Assembly (NCBI RefSeq): GCF_900116135.1
Contig: NZ_FOZX01000004.1
Span: forward strand, 124,001-188,000
Length of the DNA: 64,000 nucleotides
Source of the DNA: Saccharopolyspora flava
GTDB lineage: Bacteria > Actinomycetota > Actinomycetes > Mycobacteriales > Pseudonocardiaceae
Direction: 5' to 3'
Of the stretch, positions 8,289 to 16,405 are shown piece by piece (the stretch's first letter is position 1; each line of letters begins with the position of its first letter). A program made the translations under genes and the position numbers. The notes beneath the pieces were generated by a model. It saw only the letters and a program-made list of their open reading frames with translations. It made no database searches and was not told where the DNA came from.

Positions 8289-9628
8289 AGCTCGTGGCCG
8301 ATGCGAGCCTGCGGCGCTTCGACGACGGCCGGACCGTCGCCGGCGGTTCGCCGTACCGCATCCTGCGGCTCACCGCGCGCGGCTCGGAACTCCTCGACGA
8401 GTGGCTTGCCGGAAAGCCCGTGACCAGCCAGAACCCGCTCGTGCGGCGGCTGGTGCGCAGCGGGATGGTGCACCCCCAGCACGAGACCGGGAGCCTGCGG
8501 GCCGAGGACGTCACCGTCGTCATCCCCGTCCGCGGCCCGCGCCCGAGCGCGCTGCTCGACGCGCTGGCGGGGATGCGGGTGCTGCTCGTCGACGACGGCT
8601 CGCCGACACCGATCCCCGGCGCCGCGGTCCGCCACGACACCCCGCGCGGTCCGGGCGCGGCCCGCAACGCCGGGTGGCGGCTCGCCGACACCCCGCTGGT
8701 GGCGTTCCTCGACGCCGACACCGTTCCCGAGCCCGGCTGGCTGGACCCGCTGCTGCGGCACTTCGACGACCCCGACGTCGCCGCCGTCGCGCCGAGAGTC
8801 CGCAGCAGGAAGGGGGATTCGGCGCTGGAGCGGTTCGAGCGGACCTGCTCACCGCTGGACCTGGGCGAGCGGCCAGGACCGGTGCGCGCGGGCAGCCGGA
8901 TCAGCTACGTGCCCACCGCCGCGCTGCTCGTGCGCACCGAAACCCTGGTCGAGCTGGGCGGTTTCGACGAGTCGCTGCGCTTCGGCGAGGACGTCGACCT
9001 CATCTGGCGGCTGACCGCCCGCCACCAGGCCCGCTACGAACCCGCCGCGATCGTCGAGCACGCCCCGCGCCCCAGCTGGCCCGCGCTGCTGCGGCAGCGC
9101 TACGGCTACGGCTGCTCGGCCGGACCGCTCGGCAGCCGCCACGGCGAGAACGTCGCGCCCGTGCGGCTGTCGCTGTGGAGCGCGCTGGTGTGGCTGCTCG
9201 TCATCCTCGGCCGCCACCGCTCGGCGCTGGTCGTGACCGGCGCGGCGGCGGTGCTGCTCACCCGCAAGCTCGGCGCGTTCGGCATCCCCGTCCGTGAGTC
9301 GATCACCCTCGCGGTGCGCGGGAACCTCGGCGCCGCGCGGCTTCTCGCCGACTGCGCCGGGCGGGCGTGGGCGCCGCTGGCGATCCCGCCGCTGCTGCTG
9401 AGCAAGCGCGGACGCCTCGTGCTCGCCTTCGTCGCCGCCCGCCACCTCGCCGAACCGCGCGAACTCGACCCGCTGCGGCACGCCCTCGCCCGCGTCGCCG
9501 AGGACGCCGCCTACGGCTGCGGCGTGCTGCGCGGTGCCCTCCGCGAGCGCAGCACCACCGCGCTGCGGCCGGTGCTCACCGACCGGGGCGGGCGCGCCAG
9601 CGTCCCCGTCGGCGGTGATCCGGCGTGA
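8285..9628 (+). CDS. mftF: MftF, mycofactocin glycosyltransferase
   Basis: 447 residues from GTG 8285 (GTGA overlap). An N-terminal ~70-residue domain is followed by a GT-A family 2 domain: VTVVIPVRGP, VDDGS at 102-106, GPGAARNAGW, and the metal-binding DAD at 143-145. The acceptor-side acidic motif is FGEDVDLIWR. Hydrophobic stretches around residues 300-330 and 360-375 suggest C-terminal membrane association. MftF adds the beta-1,4-glucose chain to premycofactocin. Length and order (before mftE) fit the family. Confidence 0.88.
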   Translation: MKLVADASLRRFDDGRTVAGGSPYRILRLTARGSELLDEWLAGKPVTSQNPLVRRLVRSGMVHPQHETGSLRAEDVTVVIPVRGPRPSALLDALAGMRVLLVDDGSPTPIPGAAVRHDTPRGPGAARNAGWRLADTPLVAFLDADTVPEPGWLDPLLRHFDDPDVAAVAPRVRSRKGDSALERFERTCSPLDLGERPGPVRAGSRISYVPTAALLVRTETLVELGGFDESLRFGEDVDLIWRLTARHQARYEPAAIVEHAPRPSWPALLRQRYGYGCSAGPLGSRHGENVAPVRLSLWSALVWLLVILGRHRSALVVTGAAAVLLTRKLGAFGIPVRESITLAVRGNLGAARLLADCAGRAWAPLAIPPLLLSKRGRLVLAFVAARHLAEPRELDPLRHALARVAEDAAYGCGVLRGALRERSTTALRPVLTDRGGRASVPVGGDPA

Positions 9629-10284
9629 ACTTCGGCGAGACCACCTGGCCCGAGCTGCGGGAACCCCGGCTGCTCGCGGTCCCGGTCGGCGCCACCGAGC
9701 AGCACGGCCCGCACCTGCCGTGCACCGTCGACACCGACATCGCCGTCGCCCTGTGCGAACGCCTCGCCGAGCAGCGCGAGGTCGTGATCGCGCCACCCGT
9801 GGCCTACGGCTCCAGCGGCGAGCACGCCGCGTTCCCCGGCACCCTGTCGATCGGGCAGGCCGCCACCGAACTGCTGCTCACCGAGCTCGGCCGCTCCGCC
9901 GACGCCTTCAGCGGCGTCGTGCTCGTCTCCTGCCACGGCGGCAACGCCGTCCCGGTCCGCAACGCCGTGCGCACCCTGCGCTCCGAAGGCCGCCGGGTGC
10001 TGGCCTGGTCGCCGACCGGCCGCGCCGACGACAGCCACGCCGGACGCACCGAGACCTCGGTGATGCTCGCCCTGCGCCCGCACGCAGTCCGCCTCGAACG
10101 AGCCGAAATCGGCAACACGGCACCGCTTTCCGAGCTCATCGACCGGTTGCGCGCCGGTGGCACGGCGGCGGTCAGCGCCAACGGCGTCCTCGGCGACCCG
10201 CGCGGCGCGAGCGGCTCCGAAGGACGCCGCATCCTGCGCTCCTGGACCGACGACCTGATCGACGTCATCGACGCCTGGGATTGA
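9625..10284 (+). CDS. mftE: MftE, mycofactocin creatininase-family peptidase
   Basis: 219 residues from GTG 9625. The metal-site motifs of the creatininase fold are present: GATEQHGPHLP (residues 22-32), DTD (36-38), CHGGN (103-107) and HAGRTETS (about 135-142). MftE removes the C-terminal Val-Tyr-derived unit from modified MftA, releasing AHDP, the core of the cofactor. It is the last gene of the run; 206 bases follow before the next gene. MftD, the flavoprotein that next oxidises AHDP, is not in the visible part of the cluster. Confidence 0.88.
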   Translation: MNFGETTWPELREPRLLAVPVGATEQHGPHLPCTVDTDIAVALCERLAEQREVVIAPPVAYGSSGEHAAFPGTLSIGQAATELLLTELGRSADAFSGVVLVSCHGGNAVPVRNAVRTLRSEGRRVLAWSPTGRADDSHAGRTETSVMLALRPHAVRLERAEIGNTAPLSELIDRLRAGGTAAVSANGVLGDPRGASGSEGRRILRSWTDDLIDVIDAWD

Positions 10285-10490
10285 ATCCAACACGCCCGAG
10301 GGGCCGGGTGCGTTGAGAAGGCCCGCACAGGGCTAACCTCTAGGCCGATCAGCCCAGAAAGATACTCCGTGCGGGCCGATTTCATCGTGGATGATCCCGT
10401 GCTCGGCAACGCGACCCGGGTCGGTCGCGTGTCGGGTTCCGACGGTCGCTGGGGGCGGCGTCCGCTGGGCGGATCGAGAGGACCTTTCGG

Positions 10491-12587
10491 GTGACGATTG
10501 AGAAGGACCCCGTAGCAACGGATGTGGGACAACCGCAGTGGAGCGCCGTGCCACCGCGGGAGAAGCGGGACCGCGCGATGTGGTTCGTGGCGGGAGGGGC
10601 GCTGCTGGCGGGTCTCCTGTTCGCCGTGATCGACGTGCACTACAACGGCGGGCGCTACATCCCGTCGCTCGACGACGCCTACATCCACTTGCAGTACGGC
10701 AAGCAGATCGGGCGCGGCGAGTTCCTGCGGTTCCACGACGGCGAACCGATGAGCACCGGCGCCAGCAGCCTGCTCTACGTGCTCGTCCTCGGCGCGCTGT
10801 ACGCCGTCGGCCTGCACGGCGGCCTGCTGATGCCCGCGGCCGTGCTGCTCGGCGTCGTCTGCCACGCCGCCACCGCGGCCGGGGTGCTGCTGCTCGGGCA
10901 GCGCCTGGTCGACCGTGCCACCGGCCGCTGGGCCGGAGCGCTGGTGGCCTTCAGCGGCCCGATGCTGTGGGGCGCCACCAGCGGCATGGAGATCACGCTG
11001 ACCTCGTTCCTGCTGGTCGCGACGCTGCTGATGGTGGTGCGGGAAGCACCGTCCGGGCTGTTCCGGTGGACCCCGGTGCTCGCCGCGCTGGCGGCGCTGT
11101 CCCGGATGGAGGTGCTGGCGTTCCTCGTCGCGCTGGTGCCGCTGATGATGCGCGCCACCCGCCTCCGCAGCGGCCTCGCCCGCATCGGCGCGATGGCCTG
11201 GTGCCTGCTGCCGTTCGCGGTCGTCGGCGCGCAGCTGCTGCTCTACCGGCTGGCCACCGGGCACGCCTCGCCCAACGGCTCCCAGTCGAAGTCGCTGACC
11301 AGCATCCCGCACTTCAACCTCGGCGAGTTCGTCGGCAAGACCTCGGAGAACTTCTCCCAGTTCCTGCAGATCCTCAGCGGGATCAGCAGGCAGGACTTCG
11401 TGCTCCCCGGCGCCCTGCTGCTCGCCGCCATCGGCGTGGTCGCGCTGAGCAGGCACGACGACGCCCGCCGACTCGTCGGCGTCACGATCGGCGCCGGCAC
11501 GGTCCTGGCGCTCGGGGCGATCTCGACGATGGGCACCGCGCTGTGGCAGCAGGTCCGGTACCTGCAGCCGTTCCTGCCGCTGGTCCTGCTGGCCACCGTG
11601 GTCGGCATCGGCGCGGTCGTCGGCGCGCTGCGCCTGCCCGGCCGCGCGGCCACCGGAATCCTGCTGATCGCCGCGCTGTTCACGGCCGTGTCGGTGCCGA
11701 TGTGGGCGCACGTGATGGTCGTCGAGTCGGCCAGCATCCGGGAACGGCTCGTCACCCTCGCGGCCTGGGCCAAGGGCGGGCTGCCGGAGGGCGCGCGGCT
11801 GGGCGTGCACGACGTCGGTGCCGCCGCCTACCTCAGCGGTCACCCCACCGTCGACCTCGTCGGGCTCACCACCAACGACCTCGCGAAACCCGCGCTCAAC
11901 GGGATGGGCTCGCTCTACGAGAAGCTGCGCACCCTGCCACCCGACCAGCTGCCCGACTACGTCGCCGCCTACGACGCCATGCCCGGCGGCATCGAGCTCG
12001 ACAAGCTCGCCGCCGCGGGCGTCTACACCGACCCGGTGCTGGCGACCCCGCAGATCACCGTGAGGAAGACCGACTGGAGCCTGTTCGGCTCCGGCGACCG
12101 GCCGGAAACCCCTGTGCGGGGCCGGATCCGTGATCACGTCAACGTCGGGTCCATGGACTCCGAGCGCGCGCACGAGCACCGCTTCATCGCCGCGCGCTCG
12201 GACTTTCCGCCGATGACCGAGCTGCGCACCGTCGACTCCGGCGGCAGACGGATGGTCGACAGCGCCCGGCACATCTGGGGCGAGGAGGAGTTCACCCTGC
12301 ACCACCTCGAACCCGGCGAGCCCGTCCAGCTGATCGCCCGGCACGACGCCAGCGGGCCGAAAGGCGGCTTCTACACCGGGATGCGCGAGGTGCGGGTGTT
12401 CGCCGGAGGCGTCGACCTCGGCAAGCACGAGCTGGTGCCCGATCCGAAGGGCTGGAACGAGTCCGTGATCGAGATCCCGGCCCGGCTGGTGACCGGGCCG
12501 GACCTGACGGTGCGGATGGGCGCGACGCAGGAGTTCGTCGGCCCCTACCCGGACTACAAGTCCTTCGGCTACTGGGCCGCGCAGTGA
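10491..12587 (+). CDS. GT-C-type polytopic membrane protein, probable glycosyltransferase (copy 1)
   Basis: 698 residues, GTG start at 10491, 8 bases behind GAGAGGA. One membrane segment near residues 27-45 is followed by an extracytoplasmic loop with the acidic motif SLDDAYIHLQYGKQIGRGE, then about ten further hydrophobic segments to residue ~420 and a soluble C-terminal domain. A DDAYI loop after the first helix is typical of GT-C polyprenyl-phosphate-sugar transferases such as AftB-like enzymes. The specific donor and acceptor are unknown. A possible weak promoter (TTGAGA 10313, TAACCT 10334, 15-base spacer) lies in the 206-base gap after mftE. It is highly similar to the next gene. Confidence 0.65.
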   Translation: MTIEKDPVATDVGQPQWSAVPPREKRDRAMWFVAGGALLAGLLFAVIDVHYNGGRYIPSLDDAYIHLQYGKQIGRGEFLRFHDGEPMSTGASSLLYVLVLGALYAVGLHGGLLMPAAVLLGVVCHAATAAGVLLLGQRLVDRATGRWAGALVAFSGPMLWGATSGMEITLTSFLLVATLLMVVREAPSGLFRWTPVLAALAALSRMEVLAFLVALVPLMMRATRLRSGLARIGAMAWCLLPFAVVGAQLLLYRLATGHASPNGSQSKSLTSIPHFNLGEFVGKTSENFSQFLQILSGISRQDFVLPGALLLAAIGVVALSRHDDARRLVGVTIGAGTVLALGAISTMGTALWQQVRYLQPFLPLVLLATVVGIGAVVGALRLPGRAATGILLIAALFTAVSVPMWAHVMVVESASIRERLVTLAAWAKGGLPEGARLGVHDVGAAAYLSGHPTVDLVGLTTNDLAKPALNGMGSLYEKLRTLPPDQLPDYVAAYDAMPGGIELDKLAAAGVYTDPVLATPQITVRKTDWSLFGSGDRPETPVRGRIRDHVNVGSMDSERAHEHRFIAARSDFPPMTELRTVDSGGRRMVDSARHIWGEEEFTLHHLEPGEPVQLIARHDASGPKGGFYTGMREVRVFAGGVDLGKHELVPDPKGWNESVIEIPARLVTGPDLTVRMGATQEFVGPYPDYKSFGYWAAQ

Positions 12588-12744
12588 GCACCGGGTTATC
12601 GCGCGGTTACCGGGTTGTTGAACGGTTACCGAGCTGTGCGGTGGCACCCGGCGAATCCGGGAAAACCGCCCTCTATAGTCGATCGCACGGGCCGGCCCAA
12701 CGGTGTGCAGGCGCGAAAACTCCTGCCTGGAAGGACCCGTTGGG

Positions 12745-14853
12745 TTGAGCGTGACGAAAGAGCCGGTCGTACCGGAGTTAACCGAAACGACGAGACGCGC
12801 GGACGTGCCCGCGCGCCGGTGGCGCCTCGACCGGATCGGGATGTGGGCCGTGCCGCTGGTGGCGCTGGCCGCCGGACTGGCGTTCGTGCTGATCAACGTG
12901 CACTACAACGGCGGCCGCTACATCCCGCCGCTGGACGACGCCTACATTCACGCCCAGTACGCCAAGCAGATCGGGCAGGGCCAGTTCCTGCAGTACAACG
13001 ACGGTGACCCGATCTCCACCGGTGCCAGCAGCCTGCTCTACGTGCTGGTGCTGGGTGCGTTCTACTTCCTCGGGGTGCACGGCGGGCTGTTCCTGCCCTT
13101 CGCCGTGCTGTTCGGCGTCGTCTGCCACGCGCTCACCGCCGGAGGCGTCGCGCTGCTGGGCCGTCGCGTCGCCGGGCCCGTCGCGGGCGTGTGGGCGGGC
13201 TTCCTGGTCGCGCTCAGCGGTCCGCTGCTGTGGGGCGCCTCCAGCGGCATGGAGGTCTCGATCACCGCGTTGCTGCTGGTCGGCACGCTGCTGATGCTGG
13301 TGCGGGAACTGCCCGGCGGAGTCTTCCGCTGGACCCCGGTGCTGGTGGCGCTGGCCGCGCTGTGCCGCCTGGAAGCGCTGGTGTTCCTGCTGCCGGTGCC
13401 GCTGCTGATGATCTACCTCAGCGCGCGCCGCGCCCGGCCCCTGCCGGTGCGGATCGGGTCGATGATCTGGTCGGCGCTGCCGTTCGCGGTGATCGGCGCG
13501 CAACTGCTGTTCTACCTGGTCACCACCGGTCACTCCTCGCCGAACGGCTCGCAGGCCAAGTCGCACCTGTCCATGCCGAACCTGAGCTTCGGCGAGCTGG
13601 CGGGCAAGACCGCGGACAACTTCTCGGCGTTCATGGAGATCCTCGCCGGCCTCAACCGGCAGGACTTCGCCTTCCCCGGTGCGCTCGCGCTGGCCGCGCT
13701 CGGCGTGGCGGTGCTGGTGCGCGACGGCGGCCCGCGCCGCTGGGCGGGCTGGACGATCGGCATCGGCACGGTCCTGGCGCTCGGGGCGATCTCGACGATG
13801 GGCACCGCGCTGTGGCAGCAGGTCCGCTACCTGCAGCCGTTCCTGCCGCTGTTCGTGCTCGCCGCCGTCATCGGCCTGATCGAGGTCGGCAAGCGGCTGC
13901 GGCTGGGCGACAAGACCCCGGTGGCGCTGCTGGCGGTGGCGGCGCTGTTCACGGCCCTGTCGGTGCCGACCTGGGTGCACAACGCCGTGCAGGACTCCGG
14001 CGGCATCCGGGAGCGCGTGGTCGCGCTGGCCAACTGGACCAAGGGCAACCTGCCGGAGGACGCCCGGCTGGGCGTGCACGACGTCGGCGCCGCCGCCTAC
14101 CTGGGCGGGCACCCGACCGTCGACCTCGTCGGGCTGACCACCAACGGGCTGGCCAAGCCCGCGCTCAACGGCATGGGCGCGCTCTACGAGGAGCTGCGCG
14201 CGATGTCGCCCGAGGACCGCCCCGACTACATCGCCATCTACGACCGGATGCCCAACGGCGTGCAGTTGGAGCACCTCGCTGAGGCCGGCGTGCTCGGCGC
14301 CCCGGTGCTCGCGCTGCCGGTCATGACGGTCTACAAGGCCGACTGGAGCTTGATCGACACCGGTGACAAGCCGATCCGCCCGGTCAACGGCACCATCCGC
14401 GACTACGTCGACGTCGGGTCGATGACCTCCGAGGCCGACCACGACCACGTGGTGCGCACCGCGCGCGCCGGGTTCCAGCCGATGACCGAGGCGCGCACCC
14501 TCGAAACCGGTGGTCACCAGGTCGTCGACAGCGCCAGGCACATCATCGGCGAGGAGGAGTTCACCCTGCACAACCTGGTGCCGGGCAAGCAGGTGCGGCT
14601 CATCGCCCGCCACGACTCCACCGGCCCCAAGCCAGGCCTCTACACCGGTGCCCGCGACGTGCGGGTCTACGCCGACGGCACCGACCTGGGCAAGCACTGG
14701 CTCAAGCCGGAGCAGAAGGGCTGGTCGGAGACCGTCATCACGATCCCGGGGAACCTGGTGACCGGCCCGGAGCTGACGGTGCGGCTGGCGCCGATGAGCC
14801 CGTTCGGCCCGTCCCCGGACTTCCAGGCCTTCGGGTACTGGGCGGTTCAGTAG
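12745..14853 (+). CDS. GT-C-type polytopic membrane protein, probable glycosyltransferase (copy 2)
   Basis: About 702 residues, colinear with the preceding protein over its whole length. Shared blocks include HYNGGRYIP, DDAYIHAQYAKQIGQG, TGASSLLYVLVLGA, LGAISTMGTALWQQVRYLQP and LGVHDVGAAAYL. TTG at 12745 is preferred because GGAAGGA sits 9 bases upstream; GTG at 12751 is the alternative and matches the N-terminus of copy 1 (VTxE). The C-terminal domain (SARHIIGEEEFTLHNL and LIARHD) is conserved in both and looks beta-rich. A recent tandem duplication is likely. Function beyond a membrane glycosyl-type transferase cannot be fixed. Confidence 0.65.
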   Translation: MSVTKEPVVPELTETTRRADVPARRWRLDRIGMWAVPLVALAAGLAFVLINVHYNGGRYIPPLDDAYIHAQYAKQIGQGQFLQYNDGDPISTGASSLLYVLVLGAFYFLGVHGGLFLPFAVLFGVVCHALTAGGVALLGRRVAGPVAGVWAGFLVALSGPLLWGASSGMEVSITALLLVGTLLMLVRELPGGVFRWTPVLVALAALCRLEALVFLLPVPLLMIYLSARRARPLPVRIGSMIWSALPFAVIGAQLLFYLVTTGHSSPNGSQAKSHLSMPNLSFGELAGKTADNFSAFMEILAGLNRQDFAFPGALALAALGVAVLVRDGGPRRWAGWTIGIGTVLALGAISTMGTALWQQVRYLQPFLPLFVLAAVIGLIEVGKRLRLGDKTPVALLAVAALFTALSVPTWVHNAVQDSGGIRERVVALANWTKGNLPEDARLGVHDVGAAAYLGGHPTVDLVGLTTNGLAKPALNGMGALYEELRAMSPEDRPDYIAIYDRMPNGVQLEHLAEAGVLGAPVLALPVMTVYKADWSLIDTGDKPIRPVNGTIRDYVDVGSMTSEADHDHVVRTARAGFQPMTEARTLETGGHQVVDSARHIIGEEEFTLHNLVPGKQVRLIARHDSTGPKPGLYTGARDVRVYADGTDLGKHWLKPEQKGWSETVITIPGNLVTGPELTVRLAPMSPFGPSPDFQAFGYWAVQ

Positions 14854-14867
14854 CGCGGCGTGACCTG

Positions 14868-14899
14868 GGCCGGGCGCGGTTGACACACCGCGCCCGGCC
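14868..14899 (+). terminator. Strong GC hairpin after the second membrane gene
   Basis: A perfect 13-bp stem, GGCCGGGCGCGGT (14868-14880) paired with ACCGCGCCCGGCC (14887-14899), with a 6-base loop TGACAC, begins 15 bases after the stop at 14853 and is followed by TTTGTG. It probably ends the GT-C transcript. The loop contains most of the -35 hexamer of the following dmmA promoter. Confidence 0.6.
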
Positions 14900-14909
14900 T
14901 TTGTGTACT
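14880..14909 (+). promoter_or_regulatory. Promoter of the dmm operon (leaderless)
   Basis: TTGACA (14880-14885) and TGTACT (14904-14909) are separated by 18 bases. Six bases after the -10 hexamer is the GTG that opens dmmA, so transcription would start at or next to the start codon. This gives a leaderless message, a common arrangement in actinobacteria. No Shine-Dalgarno is visible before that GTG. Confidence 0.55.
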
Positions 14910-14915
14910 CGGCGG

Positions 14916-15455
14916 GTGGACGAGCGGATGGCGGCCGGGGCCCGCACCAGCGTTCCCGACTGGCCCGCGCAGGTCGCCGTCGACCCGGACGGGACGAGCT
15001 ACACGCTCGTCGGGATCGGTGACCCGGCCGAGGCGATCGTGGACTCGTGGGTGGGGGAAGTTTTCATGAAAACTTCCCCCACCCACAACAGTCCGGTGTG
15101 GACGATCCAGGTCGACAGCGCCGAGGAGGCCTTCGAGGCCCTGGACGAGCAGCTGGCGCGGGCGCGGGTGGGGTGGCGGCTGATGCTGGCCGGTCCGGAG
15201 GCCGACGTGCTGTCCCTGCGGGCGCGGGCGATCGCCGCCGGGGCCGTGGACGAGGAGATCCGCTGCCGGGTCACCTCCCGGGATCGGCTGCTGGTGCACT
15301 GCGCGCACTGCACCGCCCAGACCCCCGCGACGACCTCGCCGGGCTCCCGCCTCACCTGCTCCGGTTGCGGGCAGCCGCTGCACGTCTACGCCCACGTCTC
15401 CCGCCACCGGGGCTCCTACCTGGGGTTCCACGCCGACGTGGAGGCGTTCCGGTGA
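14916..15455 (+). CDS. dmmA: DmmA-like subunit of dimethylamine monooxygenase
   Basis: 179 residues from GTG 14916 (leaderless start; ATG 14928 is the alternative). The C-terminal part carries a zinc-ribbon/rubredoxin-like Cys pattern, HCAHC (about residue 128) and CSGCG (about 149), followed by YAHVSRHRGSYLGFHAD. This is the recognisable DmmA C-terminal domain. Neighbours dmmD and dmmB confirm the assignment. The N-terminal region includes SWVGEVFMKTSPTHNS, encoded by a perfect 40-bp palindrome, which looks like an in-frame insertion of a repeat element. The stop overlaps the dmmD GTG. Confidence 0.75.
   Translation: MDERMAAGARTSVPDWPAQVAVDPDGTSYTLVGIGDPAEAIVDSWVGEVFMKTSPTHNSPVWTIQVDSAEEAFEALDEQLARARVGWRLMLAGPEADVLSLRARAIAAGAVDEEIRCRVTSRDRLLVHCAHCTAQTPATTSPGSRLTCSGCGQPLHVYAHVSRHRGSYLGFHADVEAFR
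15048..15087. repeat. Perfect 40-bp palindrome inside dmmA
   Basis: Bases 15048-15067 (GTGGGTGGGGGAAGTTTTCA) are followed with no spacer by their exact reverse complement. The core GTTTTCATGAAAAC is the same as in the palindromes at 39197-39212 and 39301-39326. It lies within the coding frame of dmmA, about 130 bases after the start codon, and could form a cruciform or an mRNA hairpin. Confidence 0.9.
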
Positions 15456-16405
15456 CCCTGCCCGAGCGCGTGCGGCGGTTCCCGTGGCCGCTGGAAGGCG
15501 ACCGCTACCGCTACGGCGTCAACGTCGAGGCCGCGCCCCGCGCGCACCGCACGGCGGCGGGGGAGTGGGGCGGCACCGTCCTGGACCCGCACGCCGGCTA
15601 CGAGGCCGAACTCACCGAGCGCGCCGAGATCCTGCGCCGCGACCCCGGCAGGCACGTCGAGCTCCCGCACATGCGCGCGGCCGGGTGGGACGCGCTGCTG
15701 CACCTGCTCGCCGAAGCCGCCGCCACCGACCCGGCGATGACCCTGAGCAGCACCGGGGACCGCGAATTCCACTGGGAGAACAGCAGACTCGGCGTGAGCA
15801 GGCGGTTCCGGTTCGGCGACGAGGACTCGCTGGGCGAGCCGCCGCTGCGCTTCGCCGCCTCCCAGGTCAACGACGACCTCGTGCTGCTCGACGAGCGCGA
15901 GGGGCGGCTGTTCGCCGACGCCGGGGTGGTCACGTTCGCGTCGAACTGGTCCATCGAGTTCGTGCTCGGCATGTCGTTCACCGAGCTGCACGGGCCCGTC
16001 CCGCGCGACCTCGCCGACGGCGCGATCCCGCGCGCCGAGCGGTTCCTTCTGGGCCTGCAACCCGGCGACTGCTACCGGCGGCTGAACTGGAGCTCCACCG
16101 TCGGGCACCGGCTCGACGCCTCGCTGGAGACCTACGACGAGTGGGGAGCCGAGCGCGGTTCGATCGGCGACCTCGGCGAGACCCTGCACCTGCGGGTGGA
16201 GGTGCAGCACCTGATCCGGCTGCCGCTGACCGGCTCGATCCTGTTCCTCATCCGCACCTACCTGCTGCCGATGCGGGAGCTGGCGCTGGTCCCGGCCTGG
16301 CGCGAGCAGTTCGCGGCCGTGCTGGCCGAACTGCCCGACGAGATGGCCGACTACAAGGGCTACGGCGAGATCCGCCCGGAGCTGCTGGAGTGGTTGCGGC
16401 GATGA
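15452..16405 (+). CDS. dmmD: Heme-dependent oxidative N-demethylase (DUF3445), dimethylamine monooxygenase catalytic subunit
   Basis: 317 residues from GTG 15452, overlapping the dmmA stop. It matches the DUF3445/HDOD family by its opening (RRFPWPLEGDRYRYG), the central ASNWSIEFVLGMSFTELHGPVP block and the C-terminal VEVQHLIRLPLTGSILFLIR. Members use a heme with an atypical PAS-like fold to demethylate dimethylamine (or related secondary amines) oxidatively, giving methylamine and formaldehyde. It needs electrons from the flavin/2Fe-2S reductase encoded next. No dmmC (GcvT-like, tetrahydrofolate-binding) gene follows, so the fate of formaldehyde is open. Confidence 0.82.
   Translation: MTLPERVRRFPWPLEGDRYRYGVNVEAAPRAHRTAAGEWGGTVLDPHAGYEAELTERAEILRRDPGRHVELPHMRAAGWDALLHLLAEAAATDPAMTLSSTGDREFHWENSRLGVSRRFRFGDEDSLGEPPLRFAASQVNDDLVLLDEREGRLFADAGVVTFASNWSIEFVLGMSFTELHGPVPRDLADGAIPRAERFLLGLQPGDCYRRLNWSSTVGHRLDASLETYDEWGAERGSIGDLGETLHLRVEVQHLIRLPLTGSILFLIRTYLLPMRELALVPAWREQFAAVLAELPDEMADYKGYGEIRPELLEWLRR

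Noticed and set aside
9804-12896. 1030-residue - strand open frame over mftE and the GT-C gene
   Set aside because: Antisense shadow; it crosses two clear + strand genes and an intergenic region, and the translation lacks any family signature.
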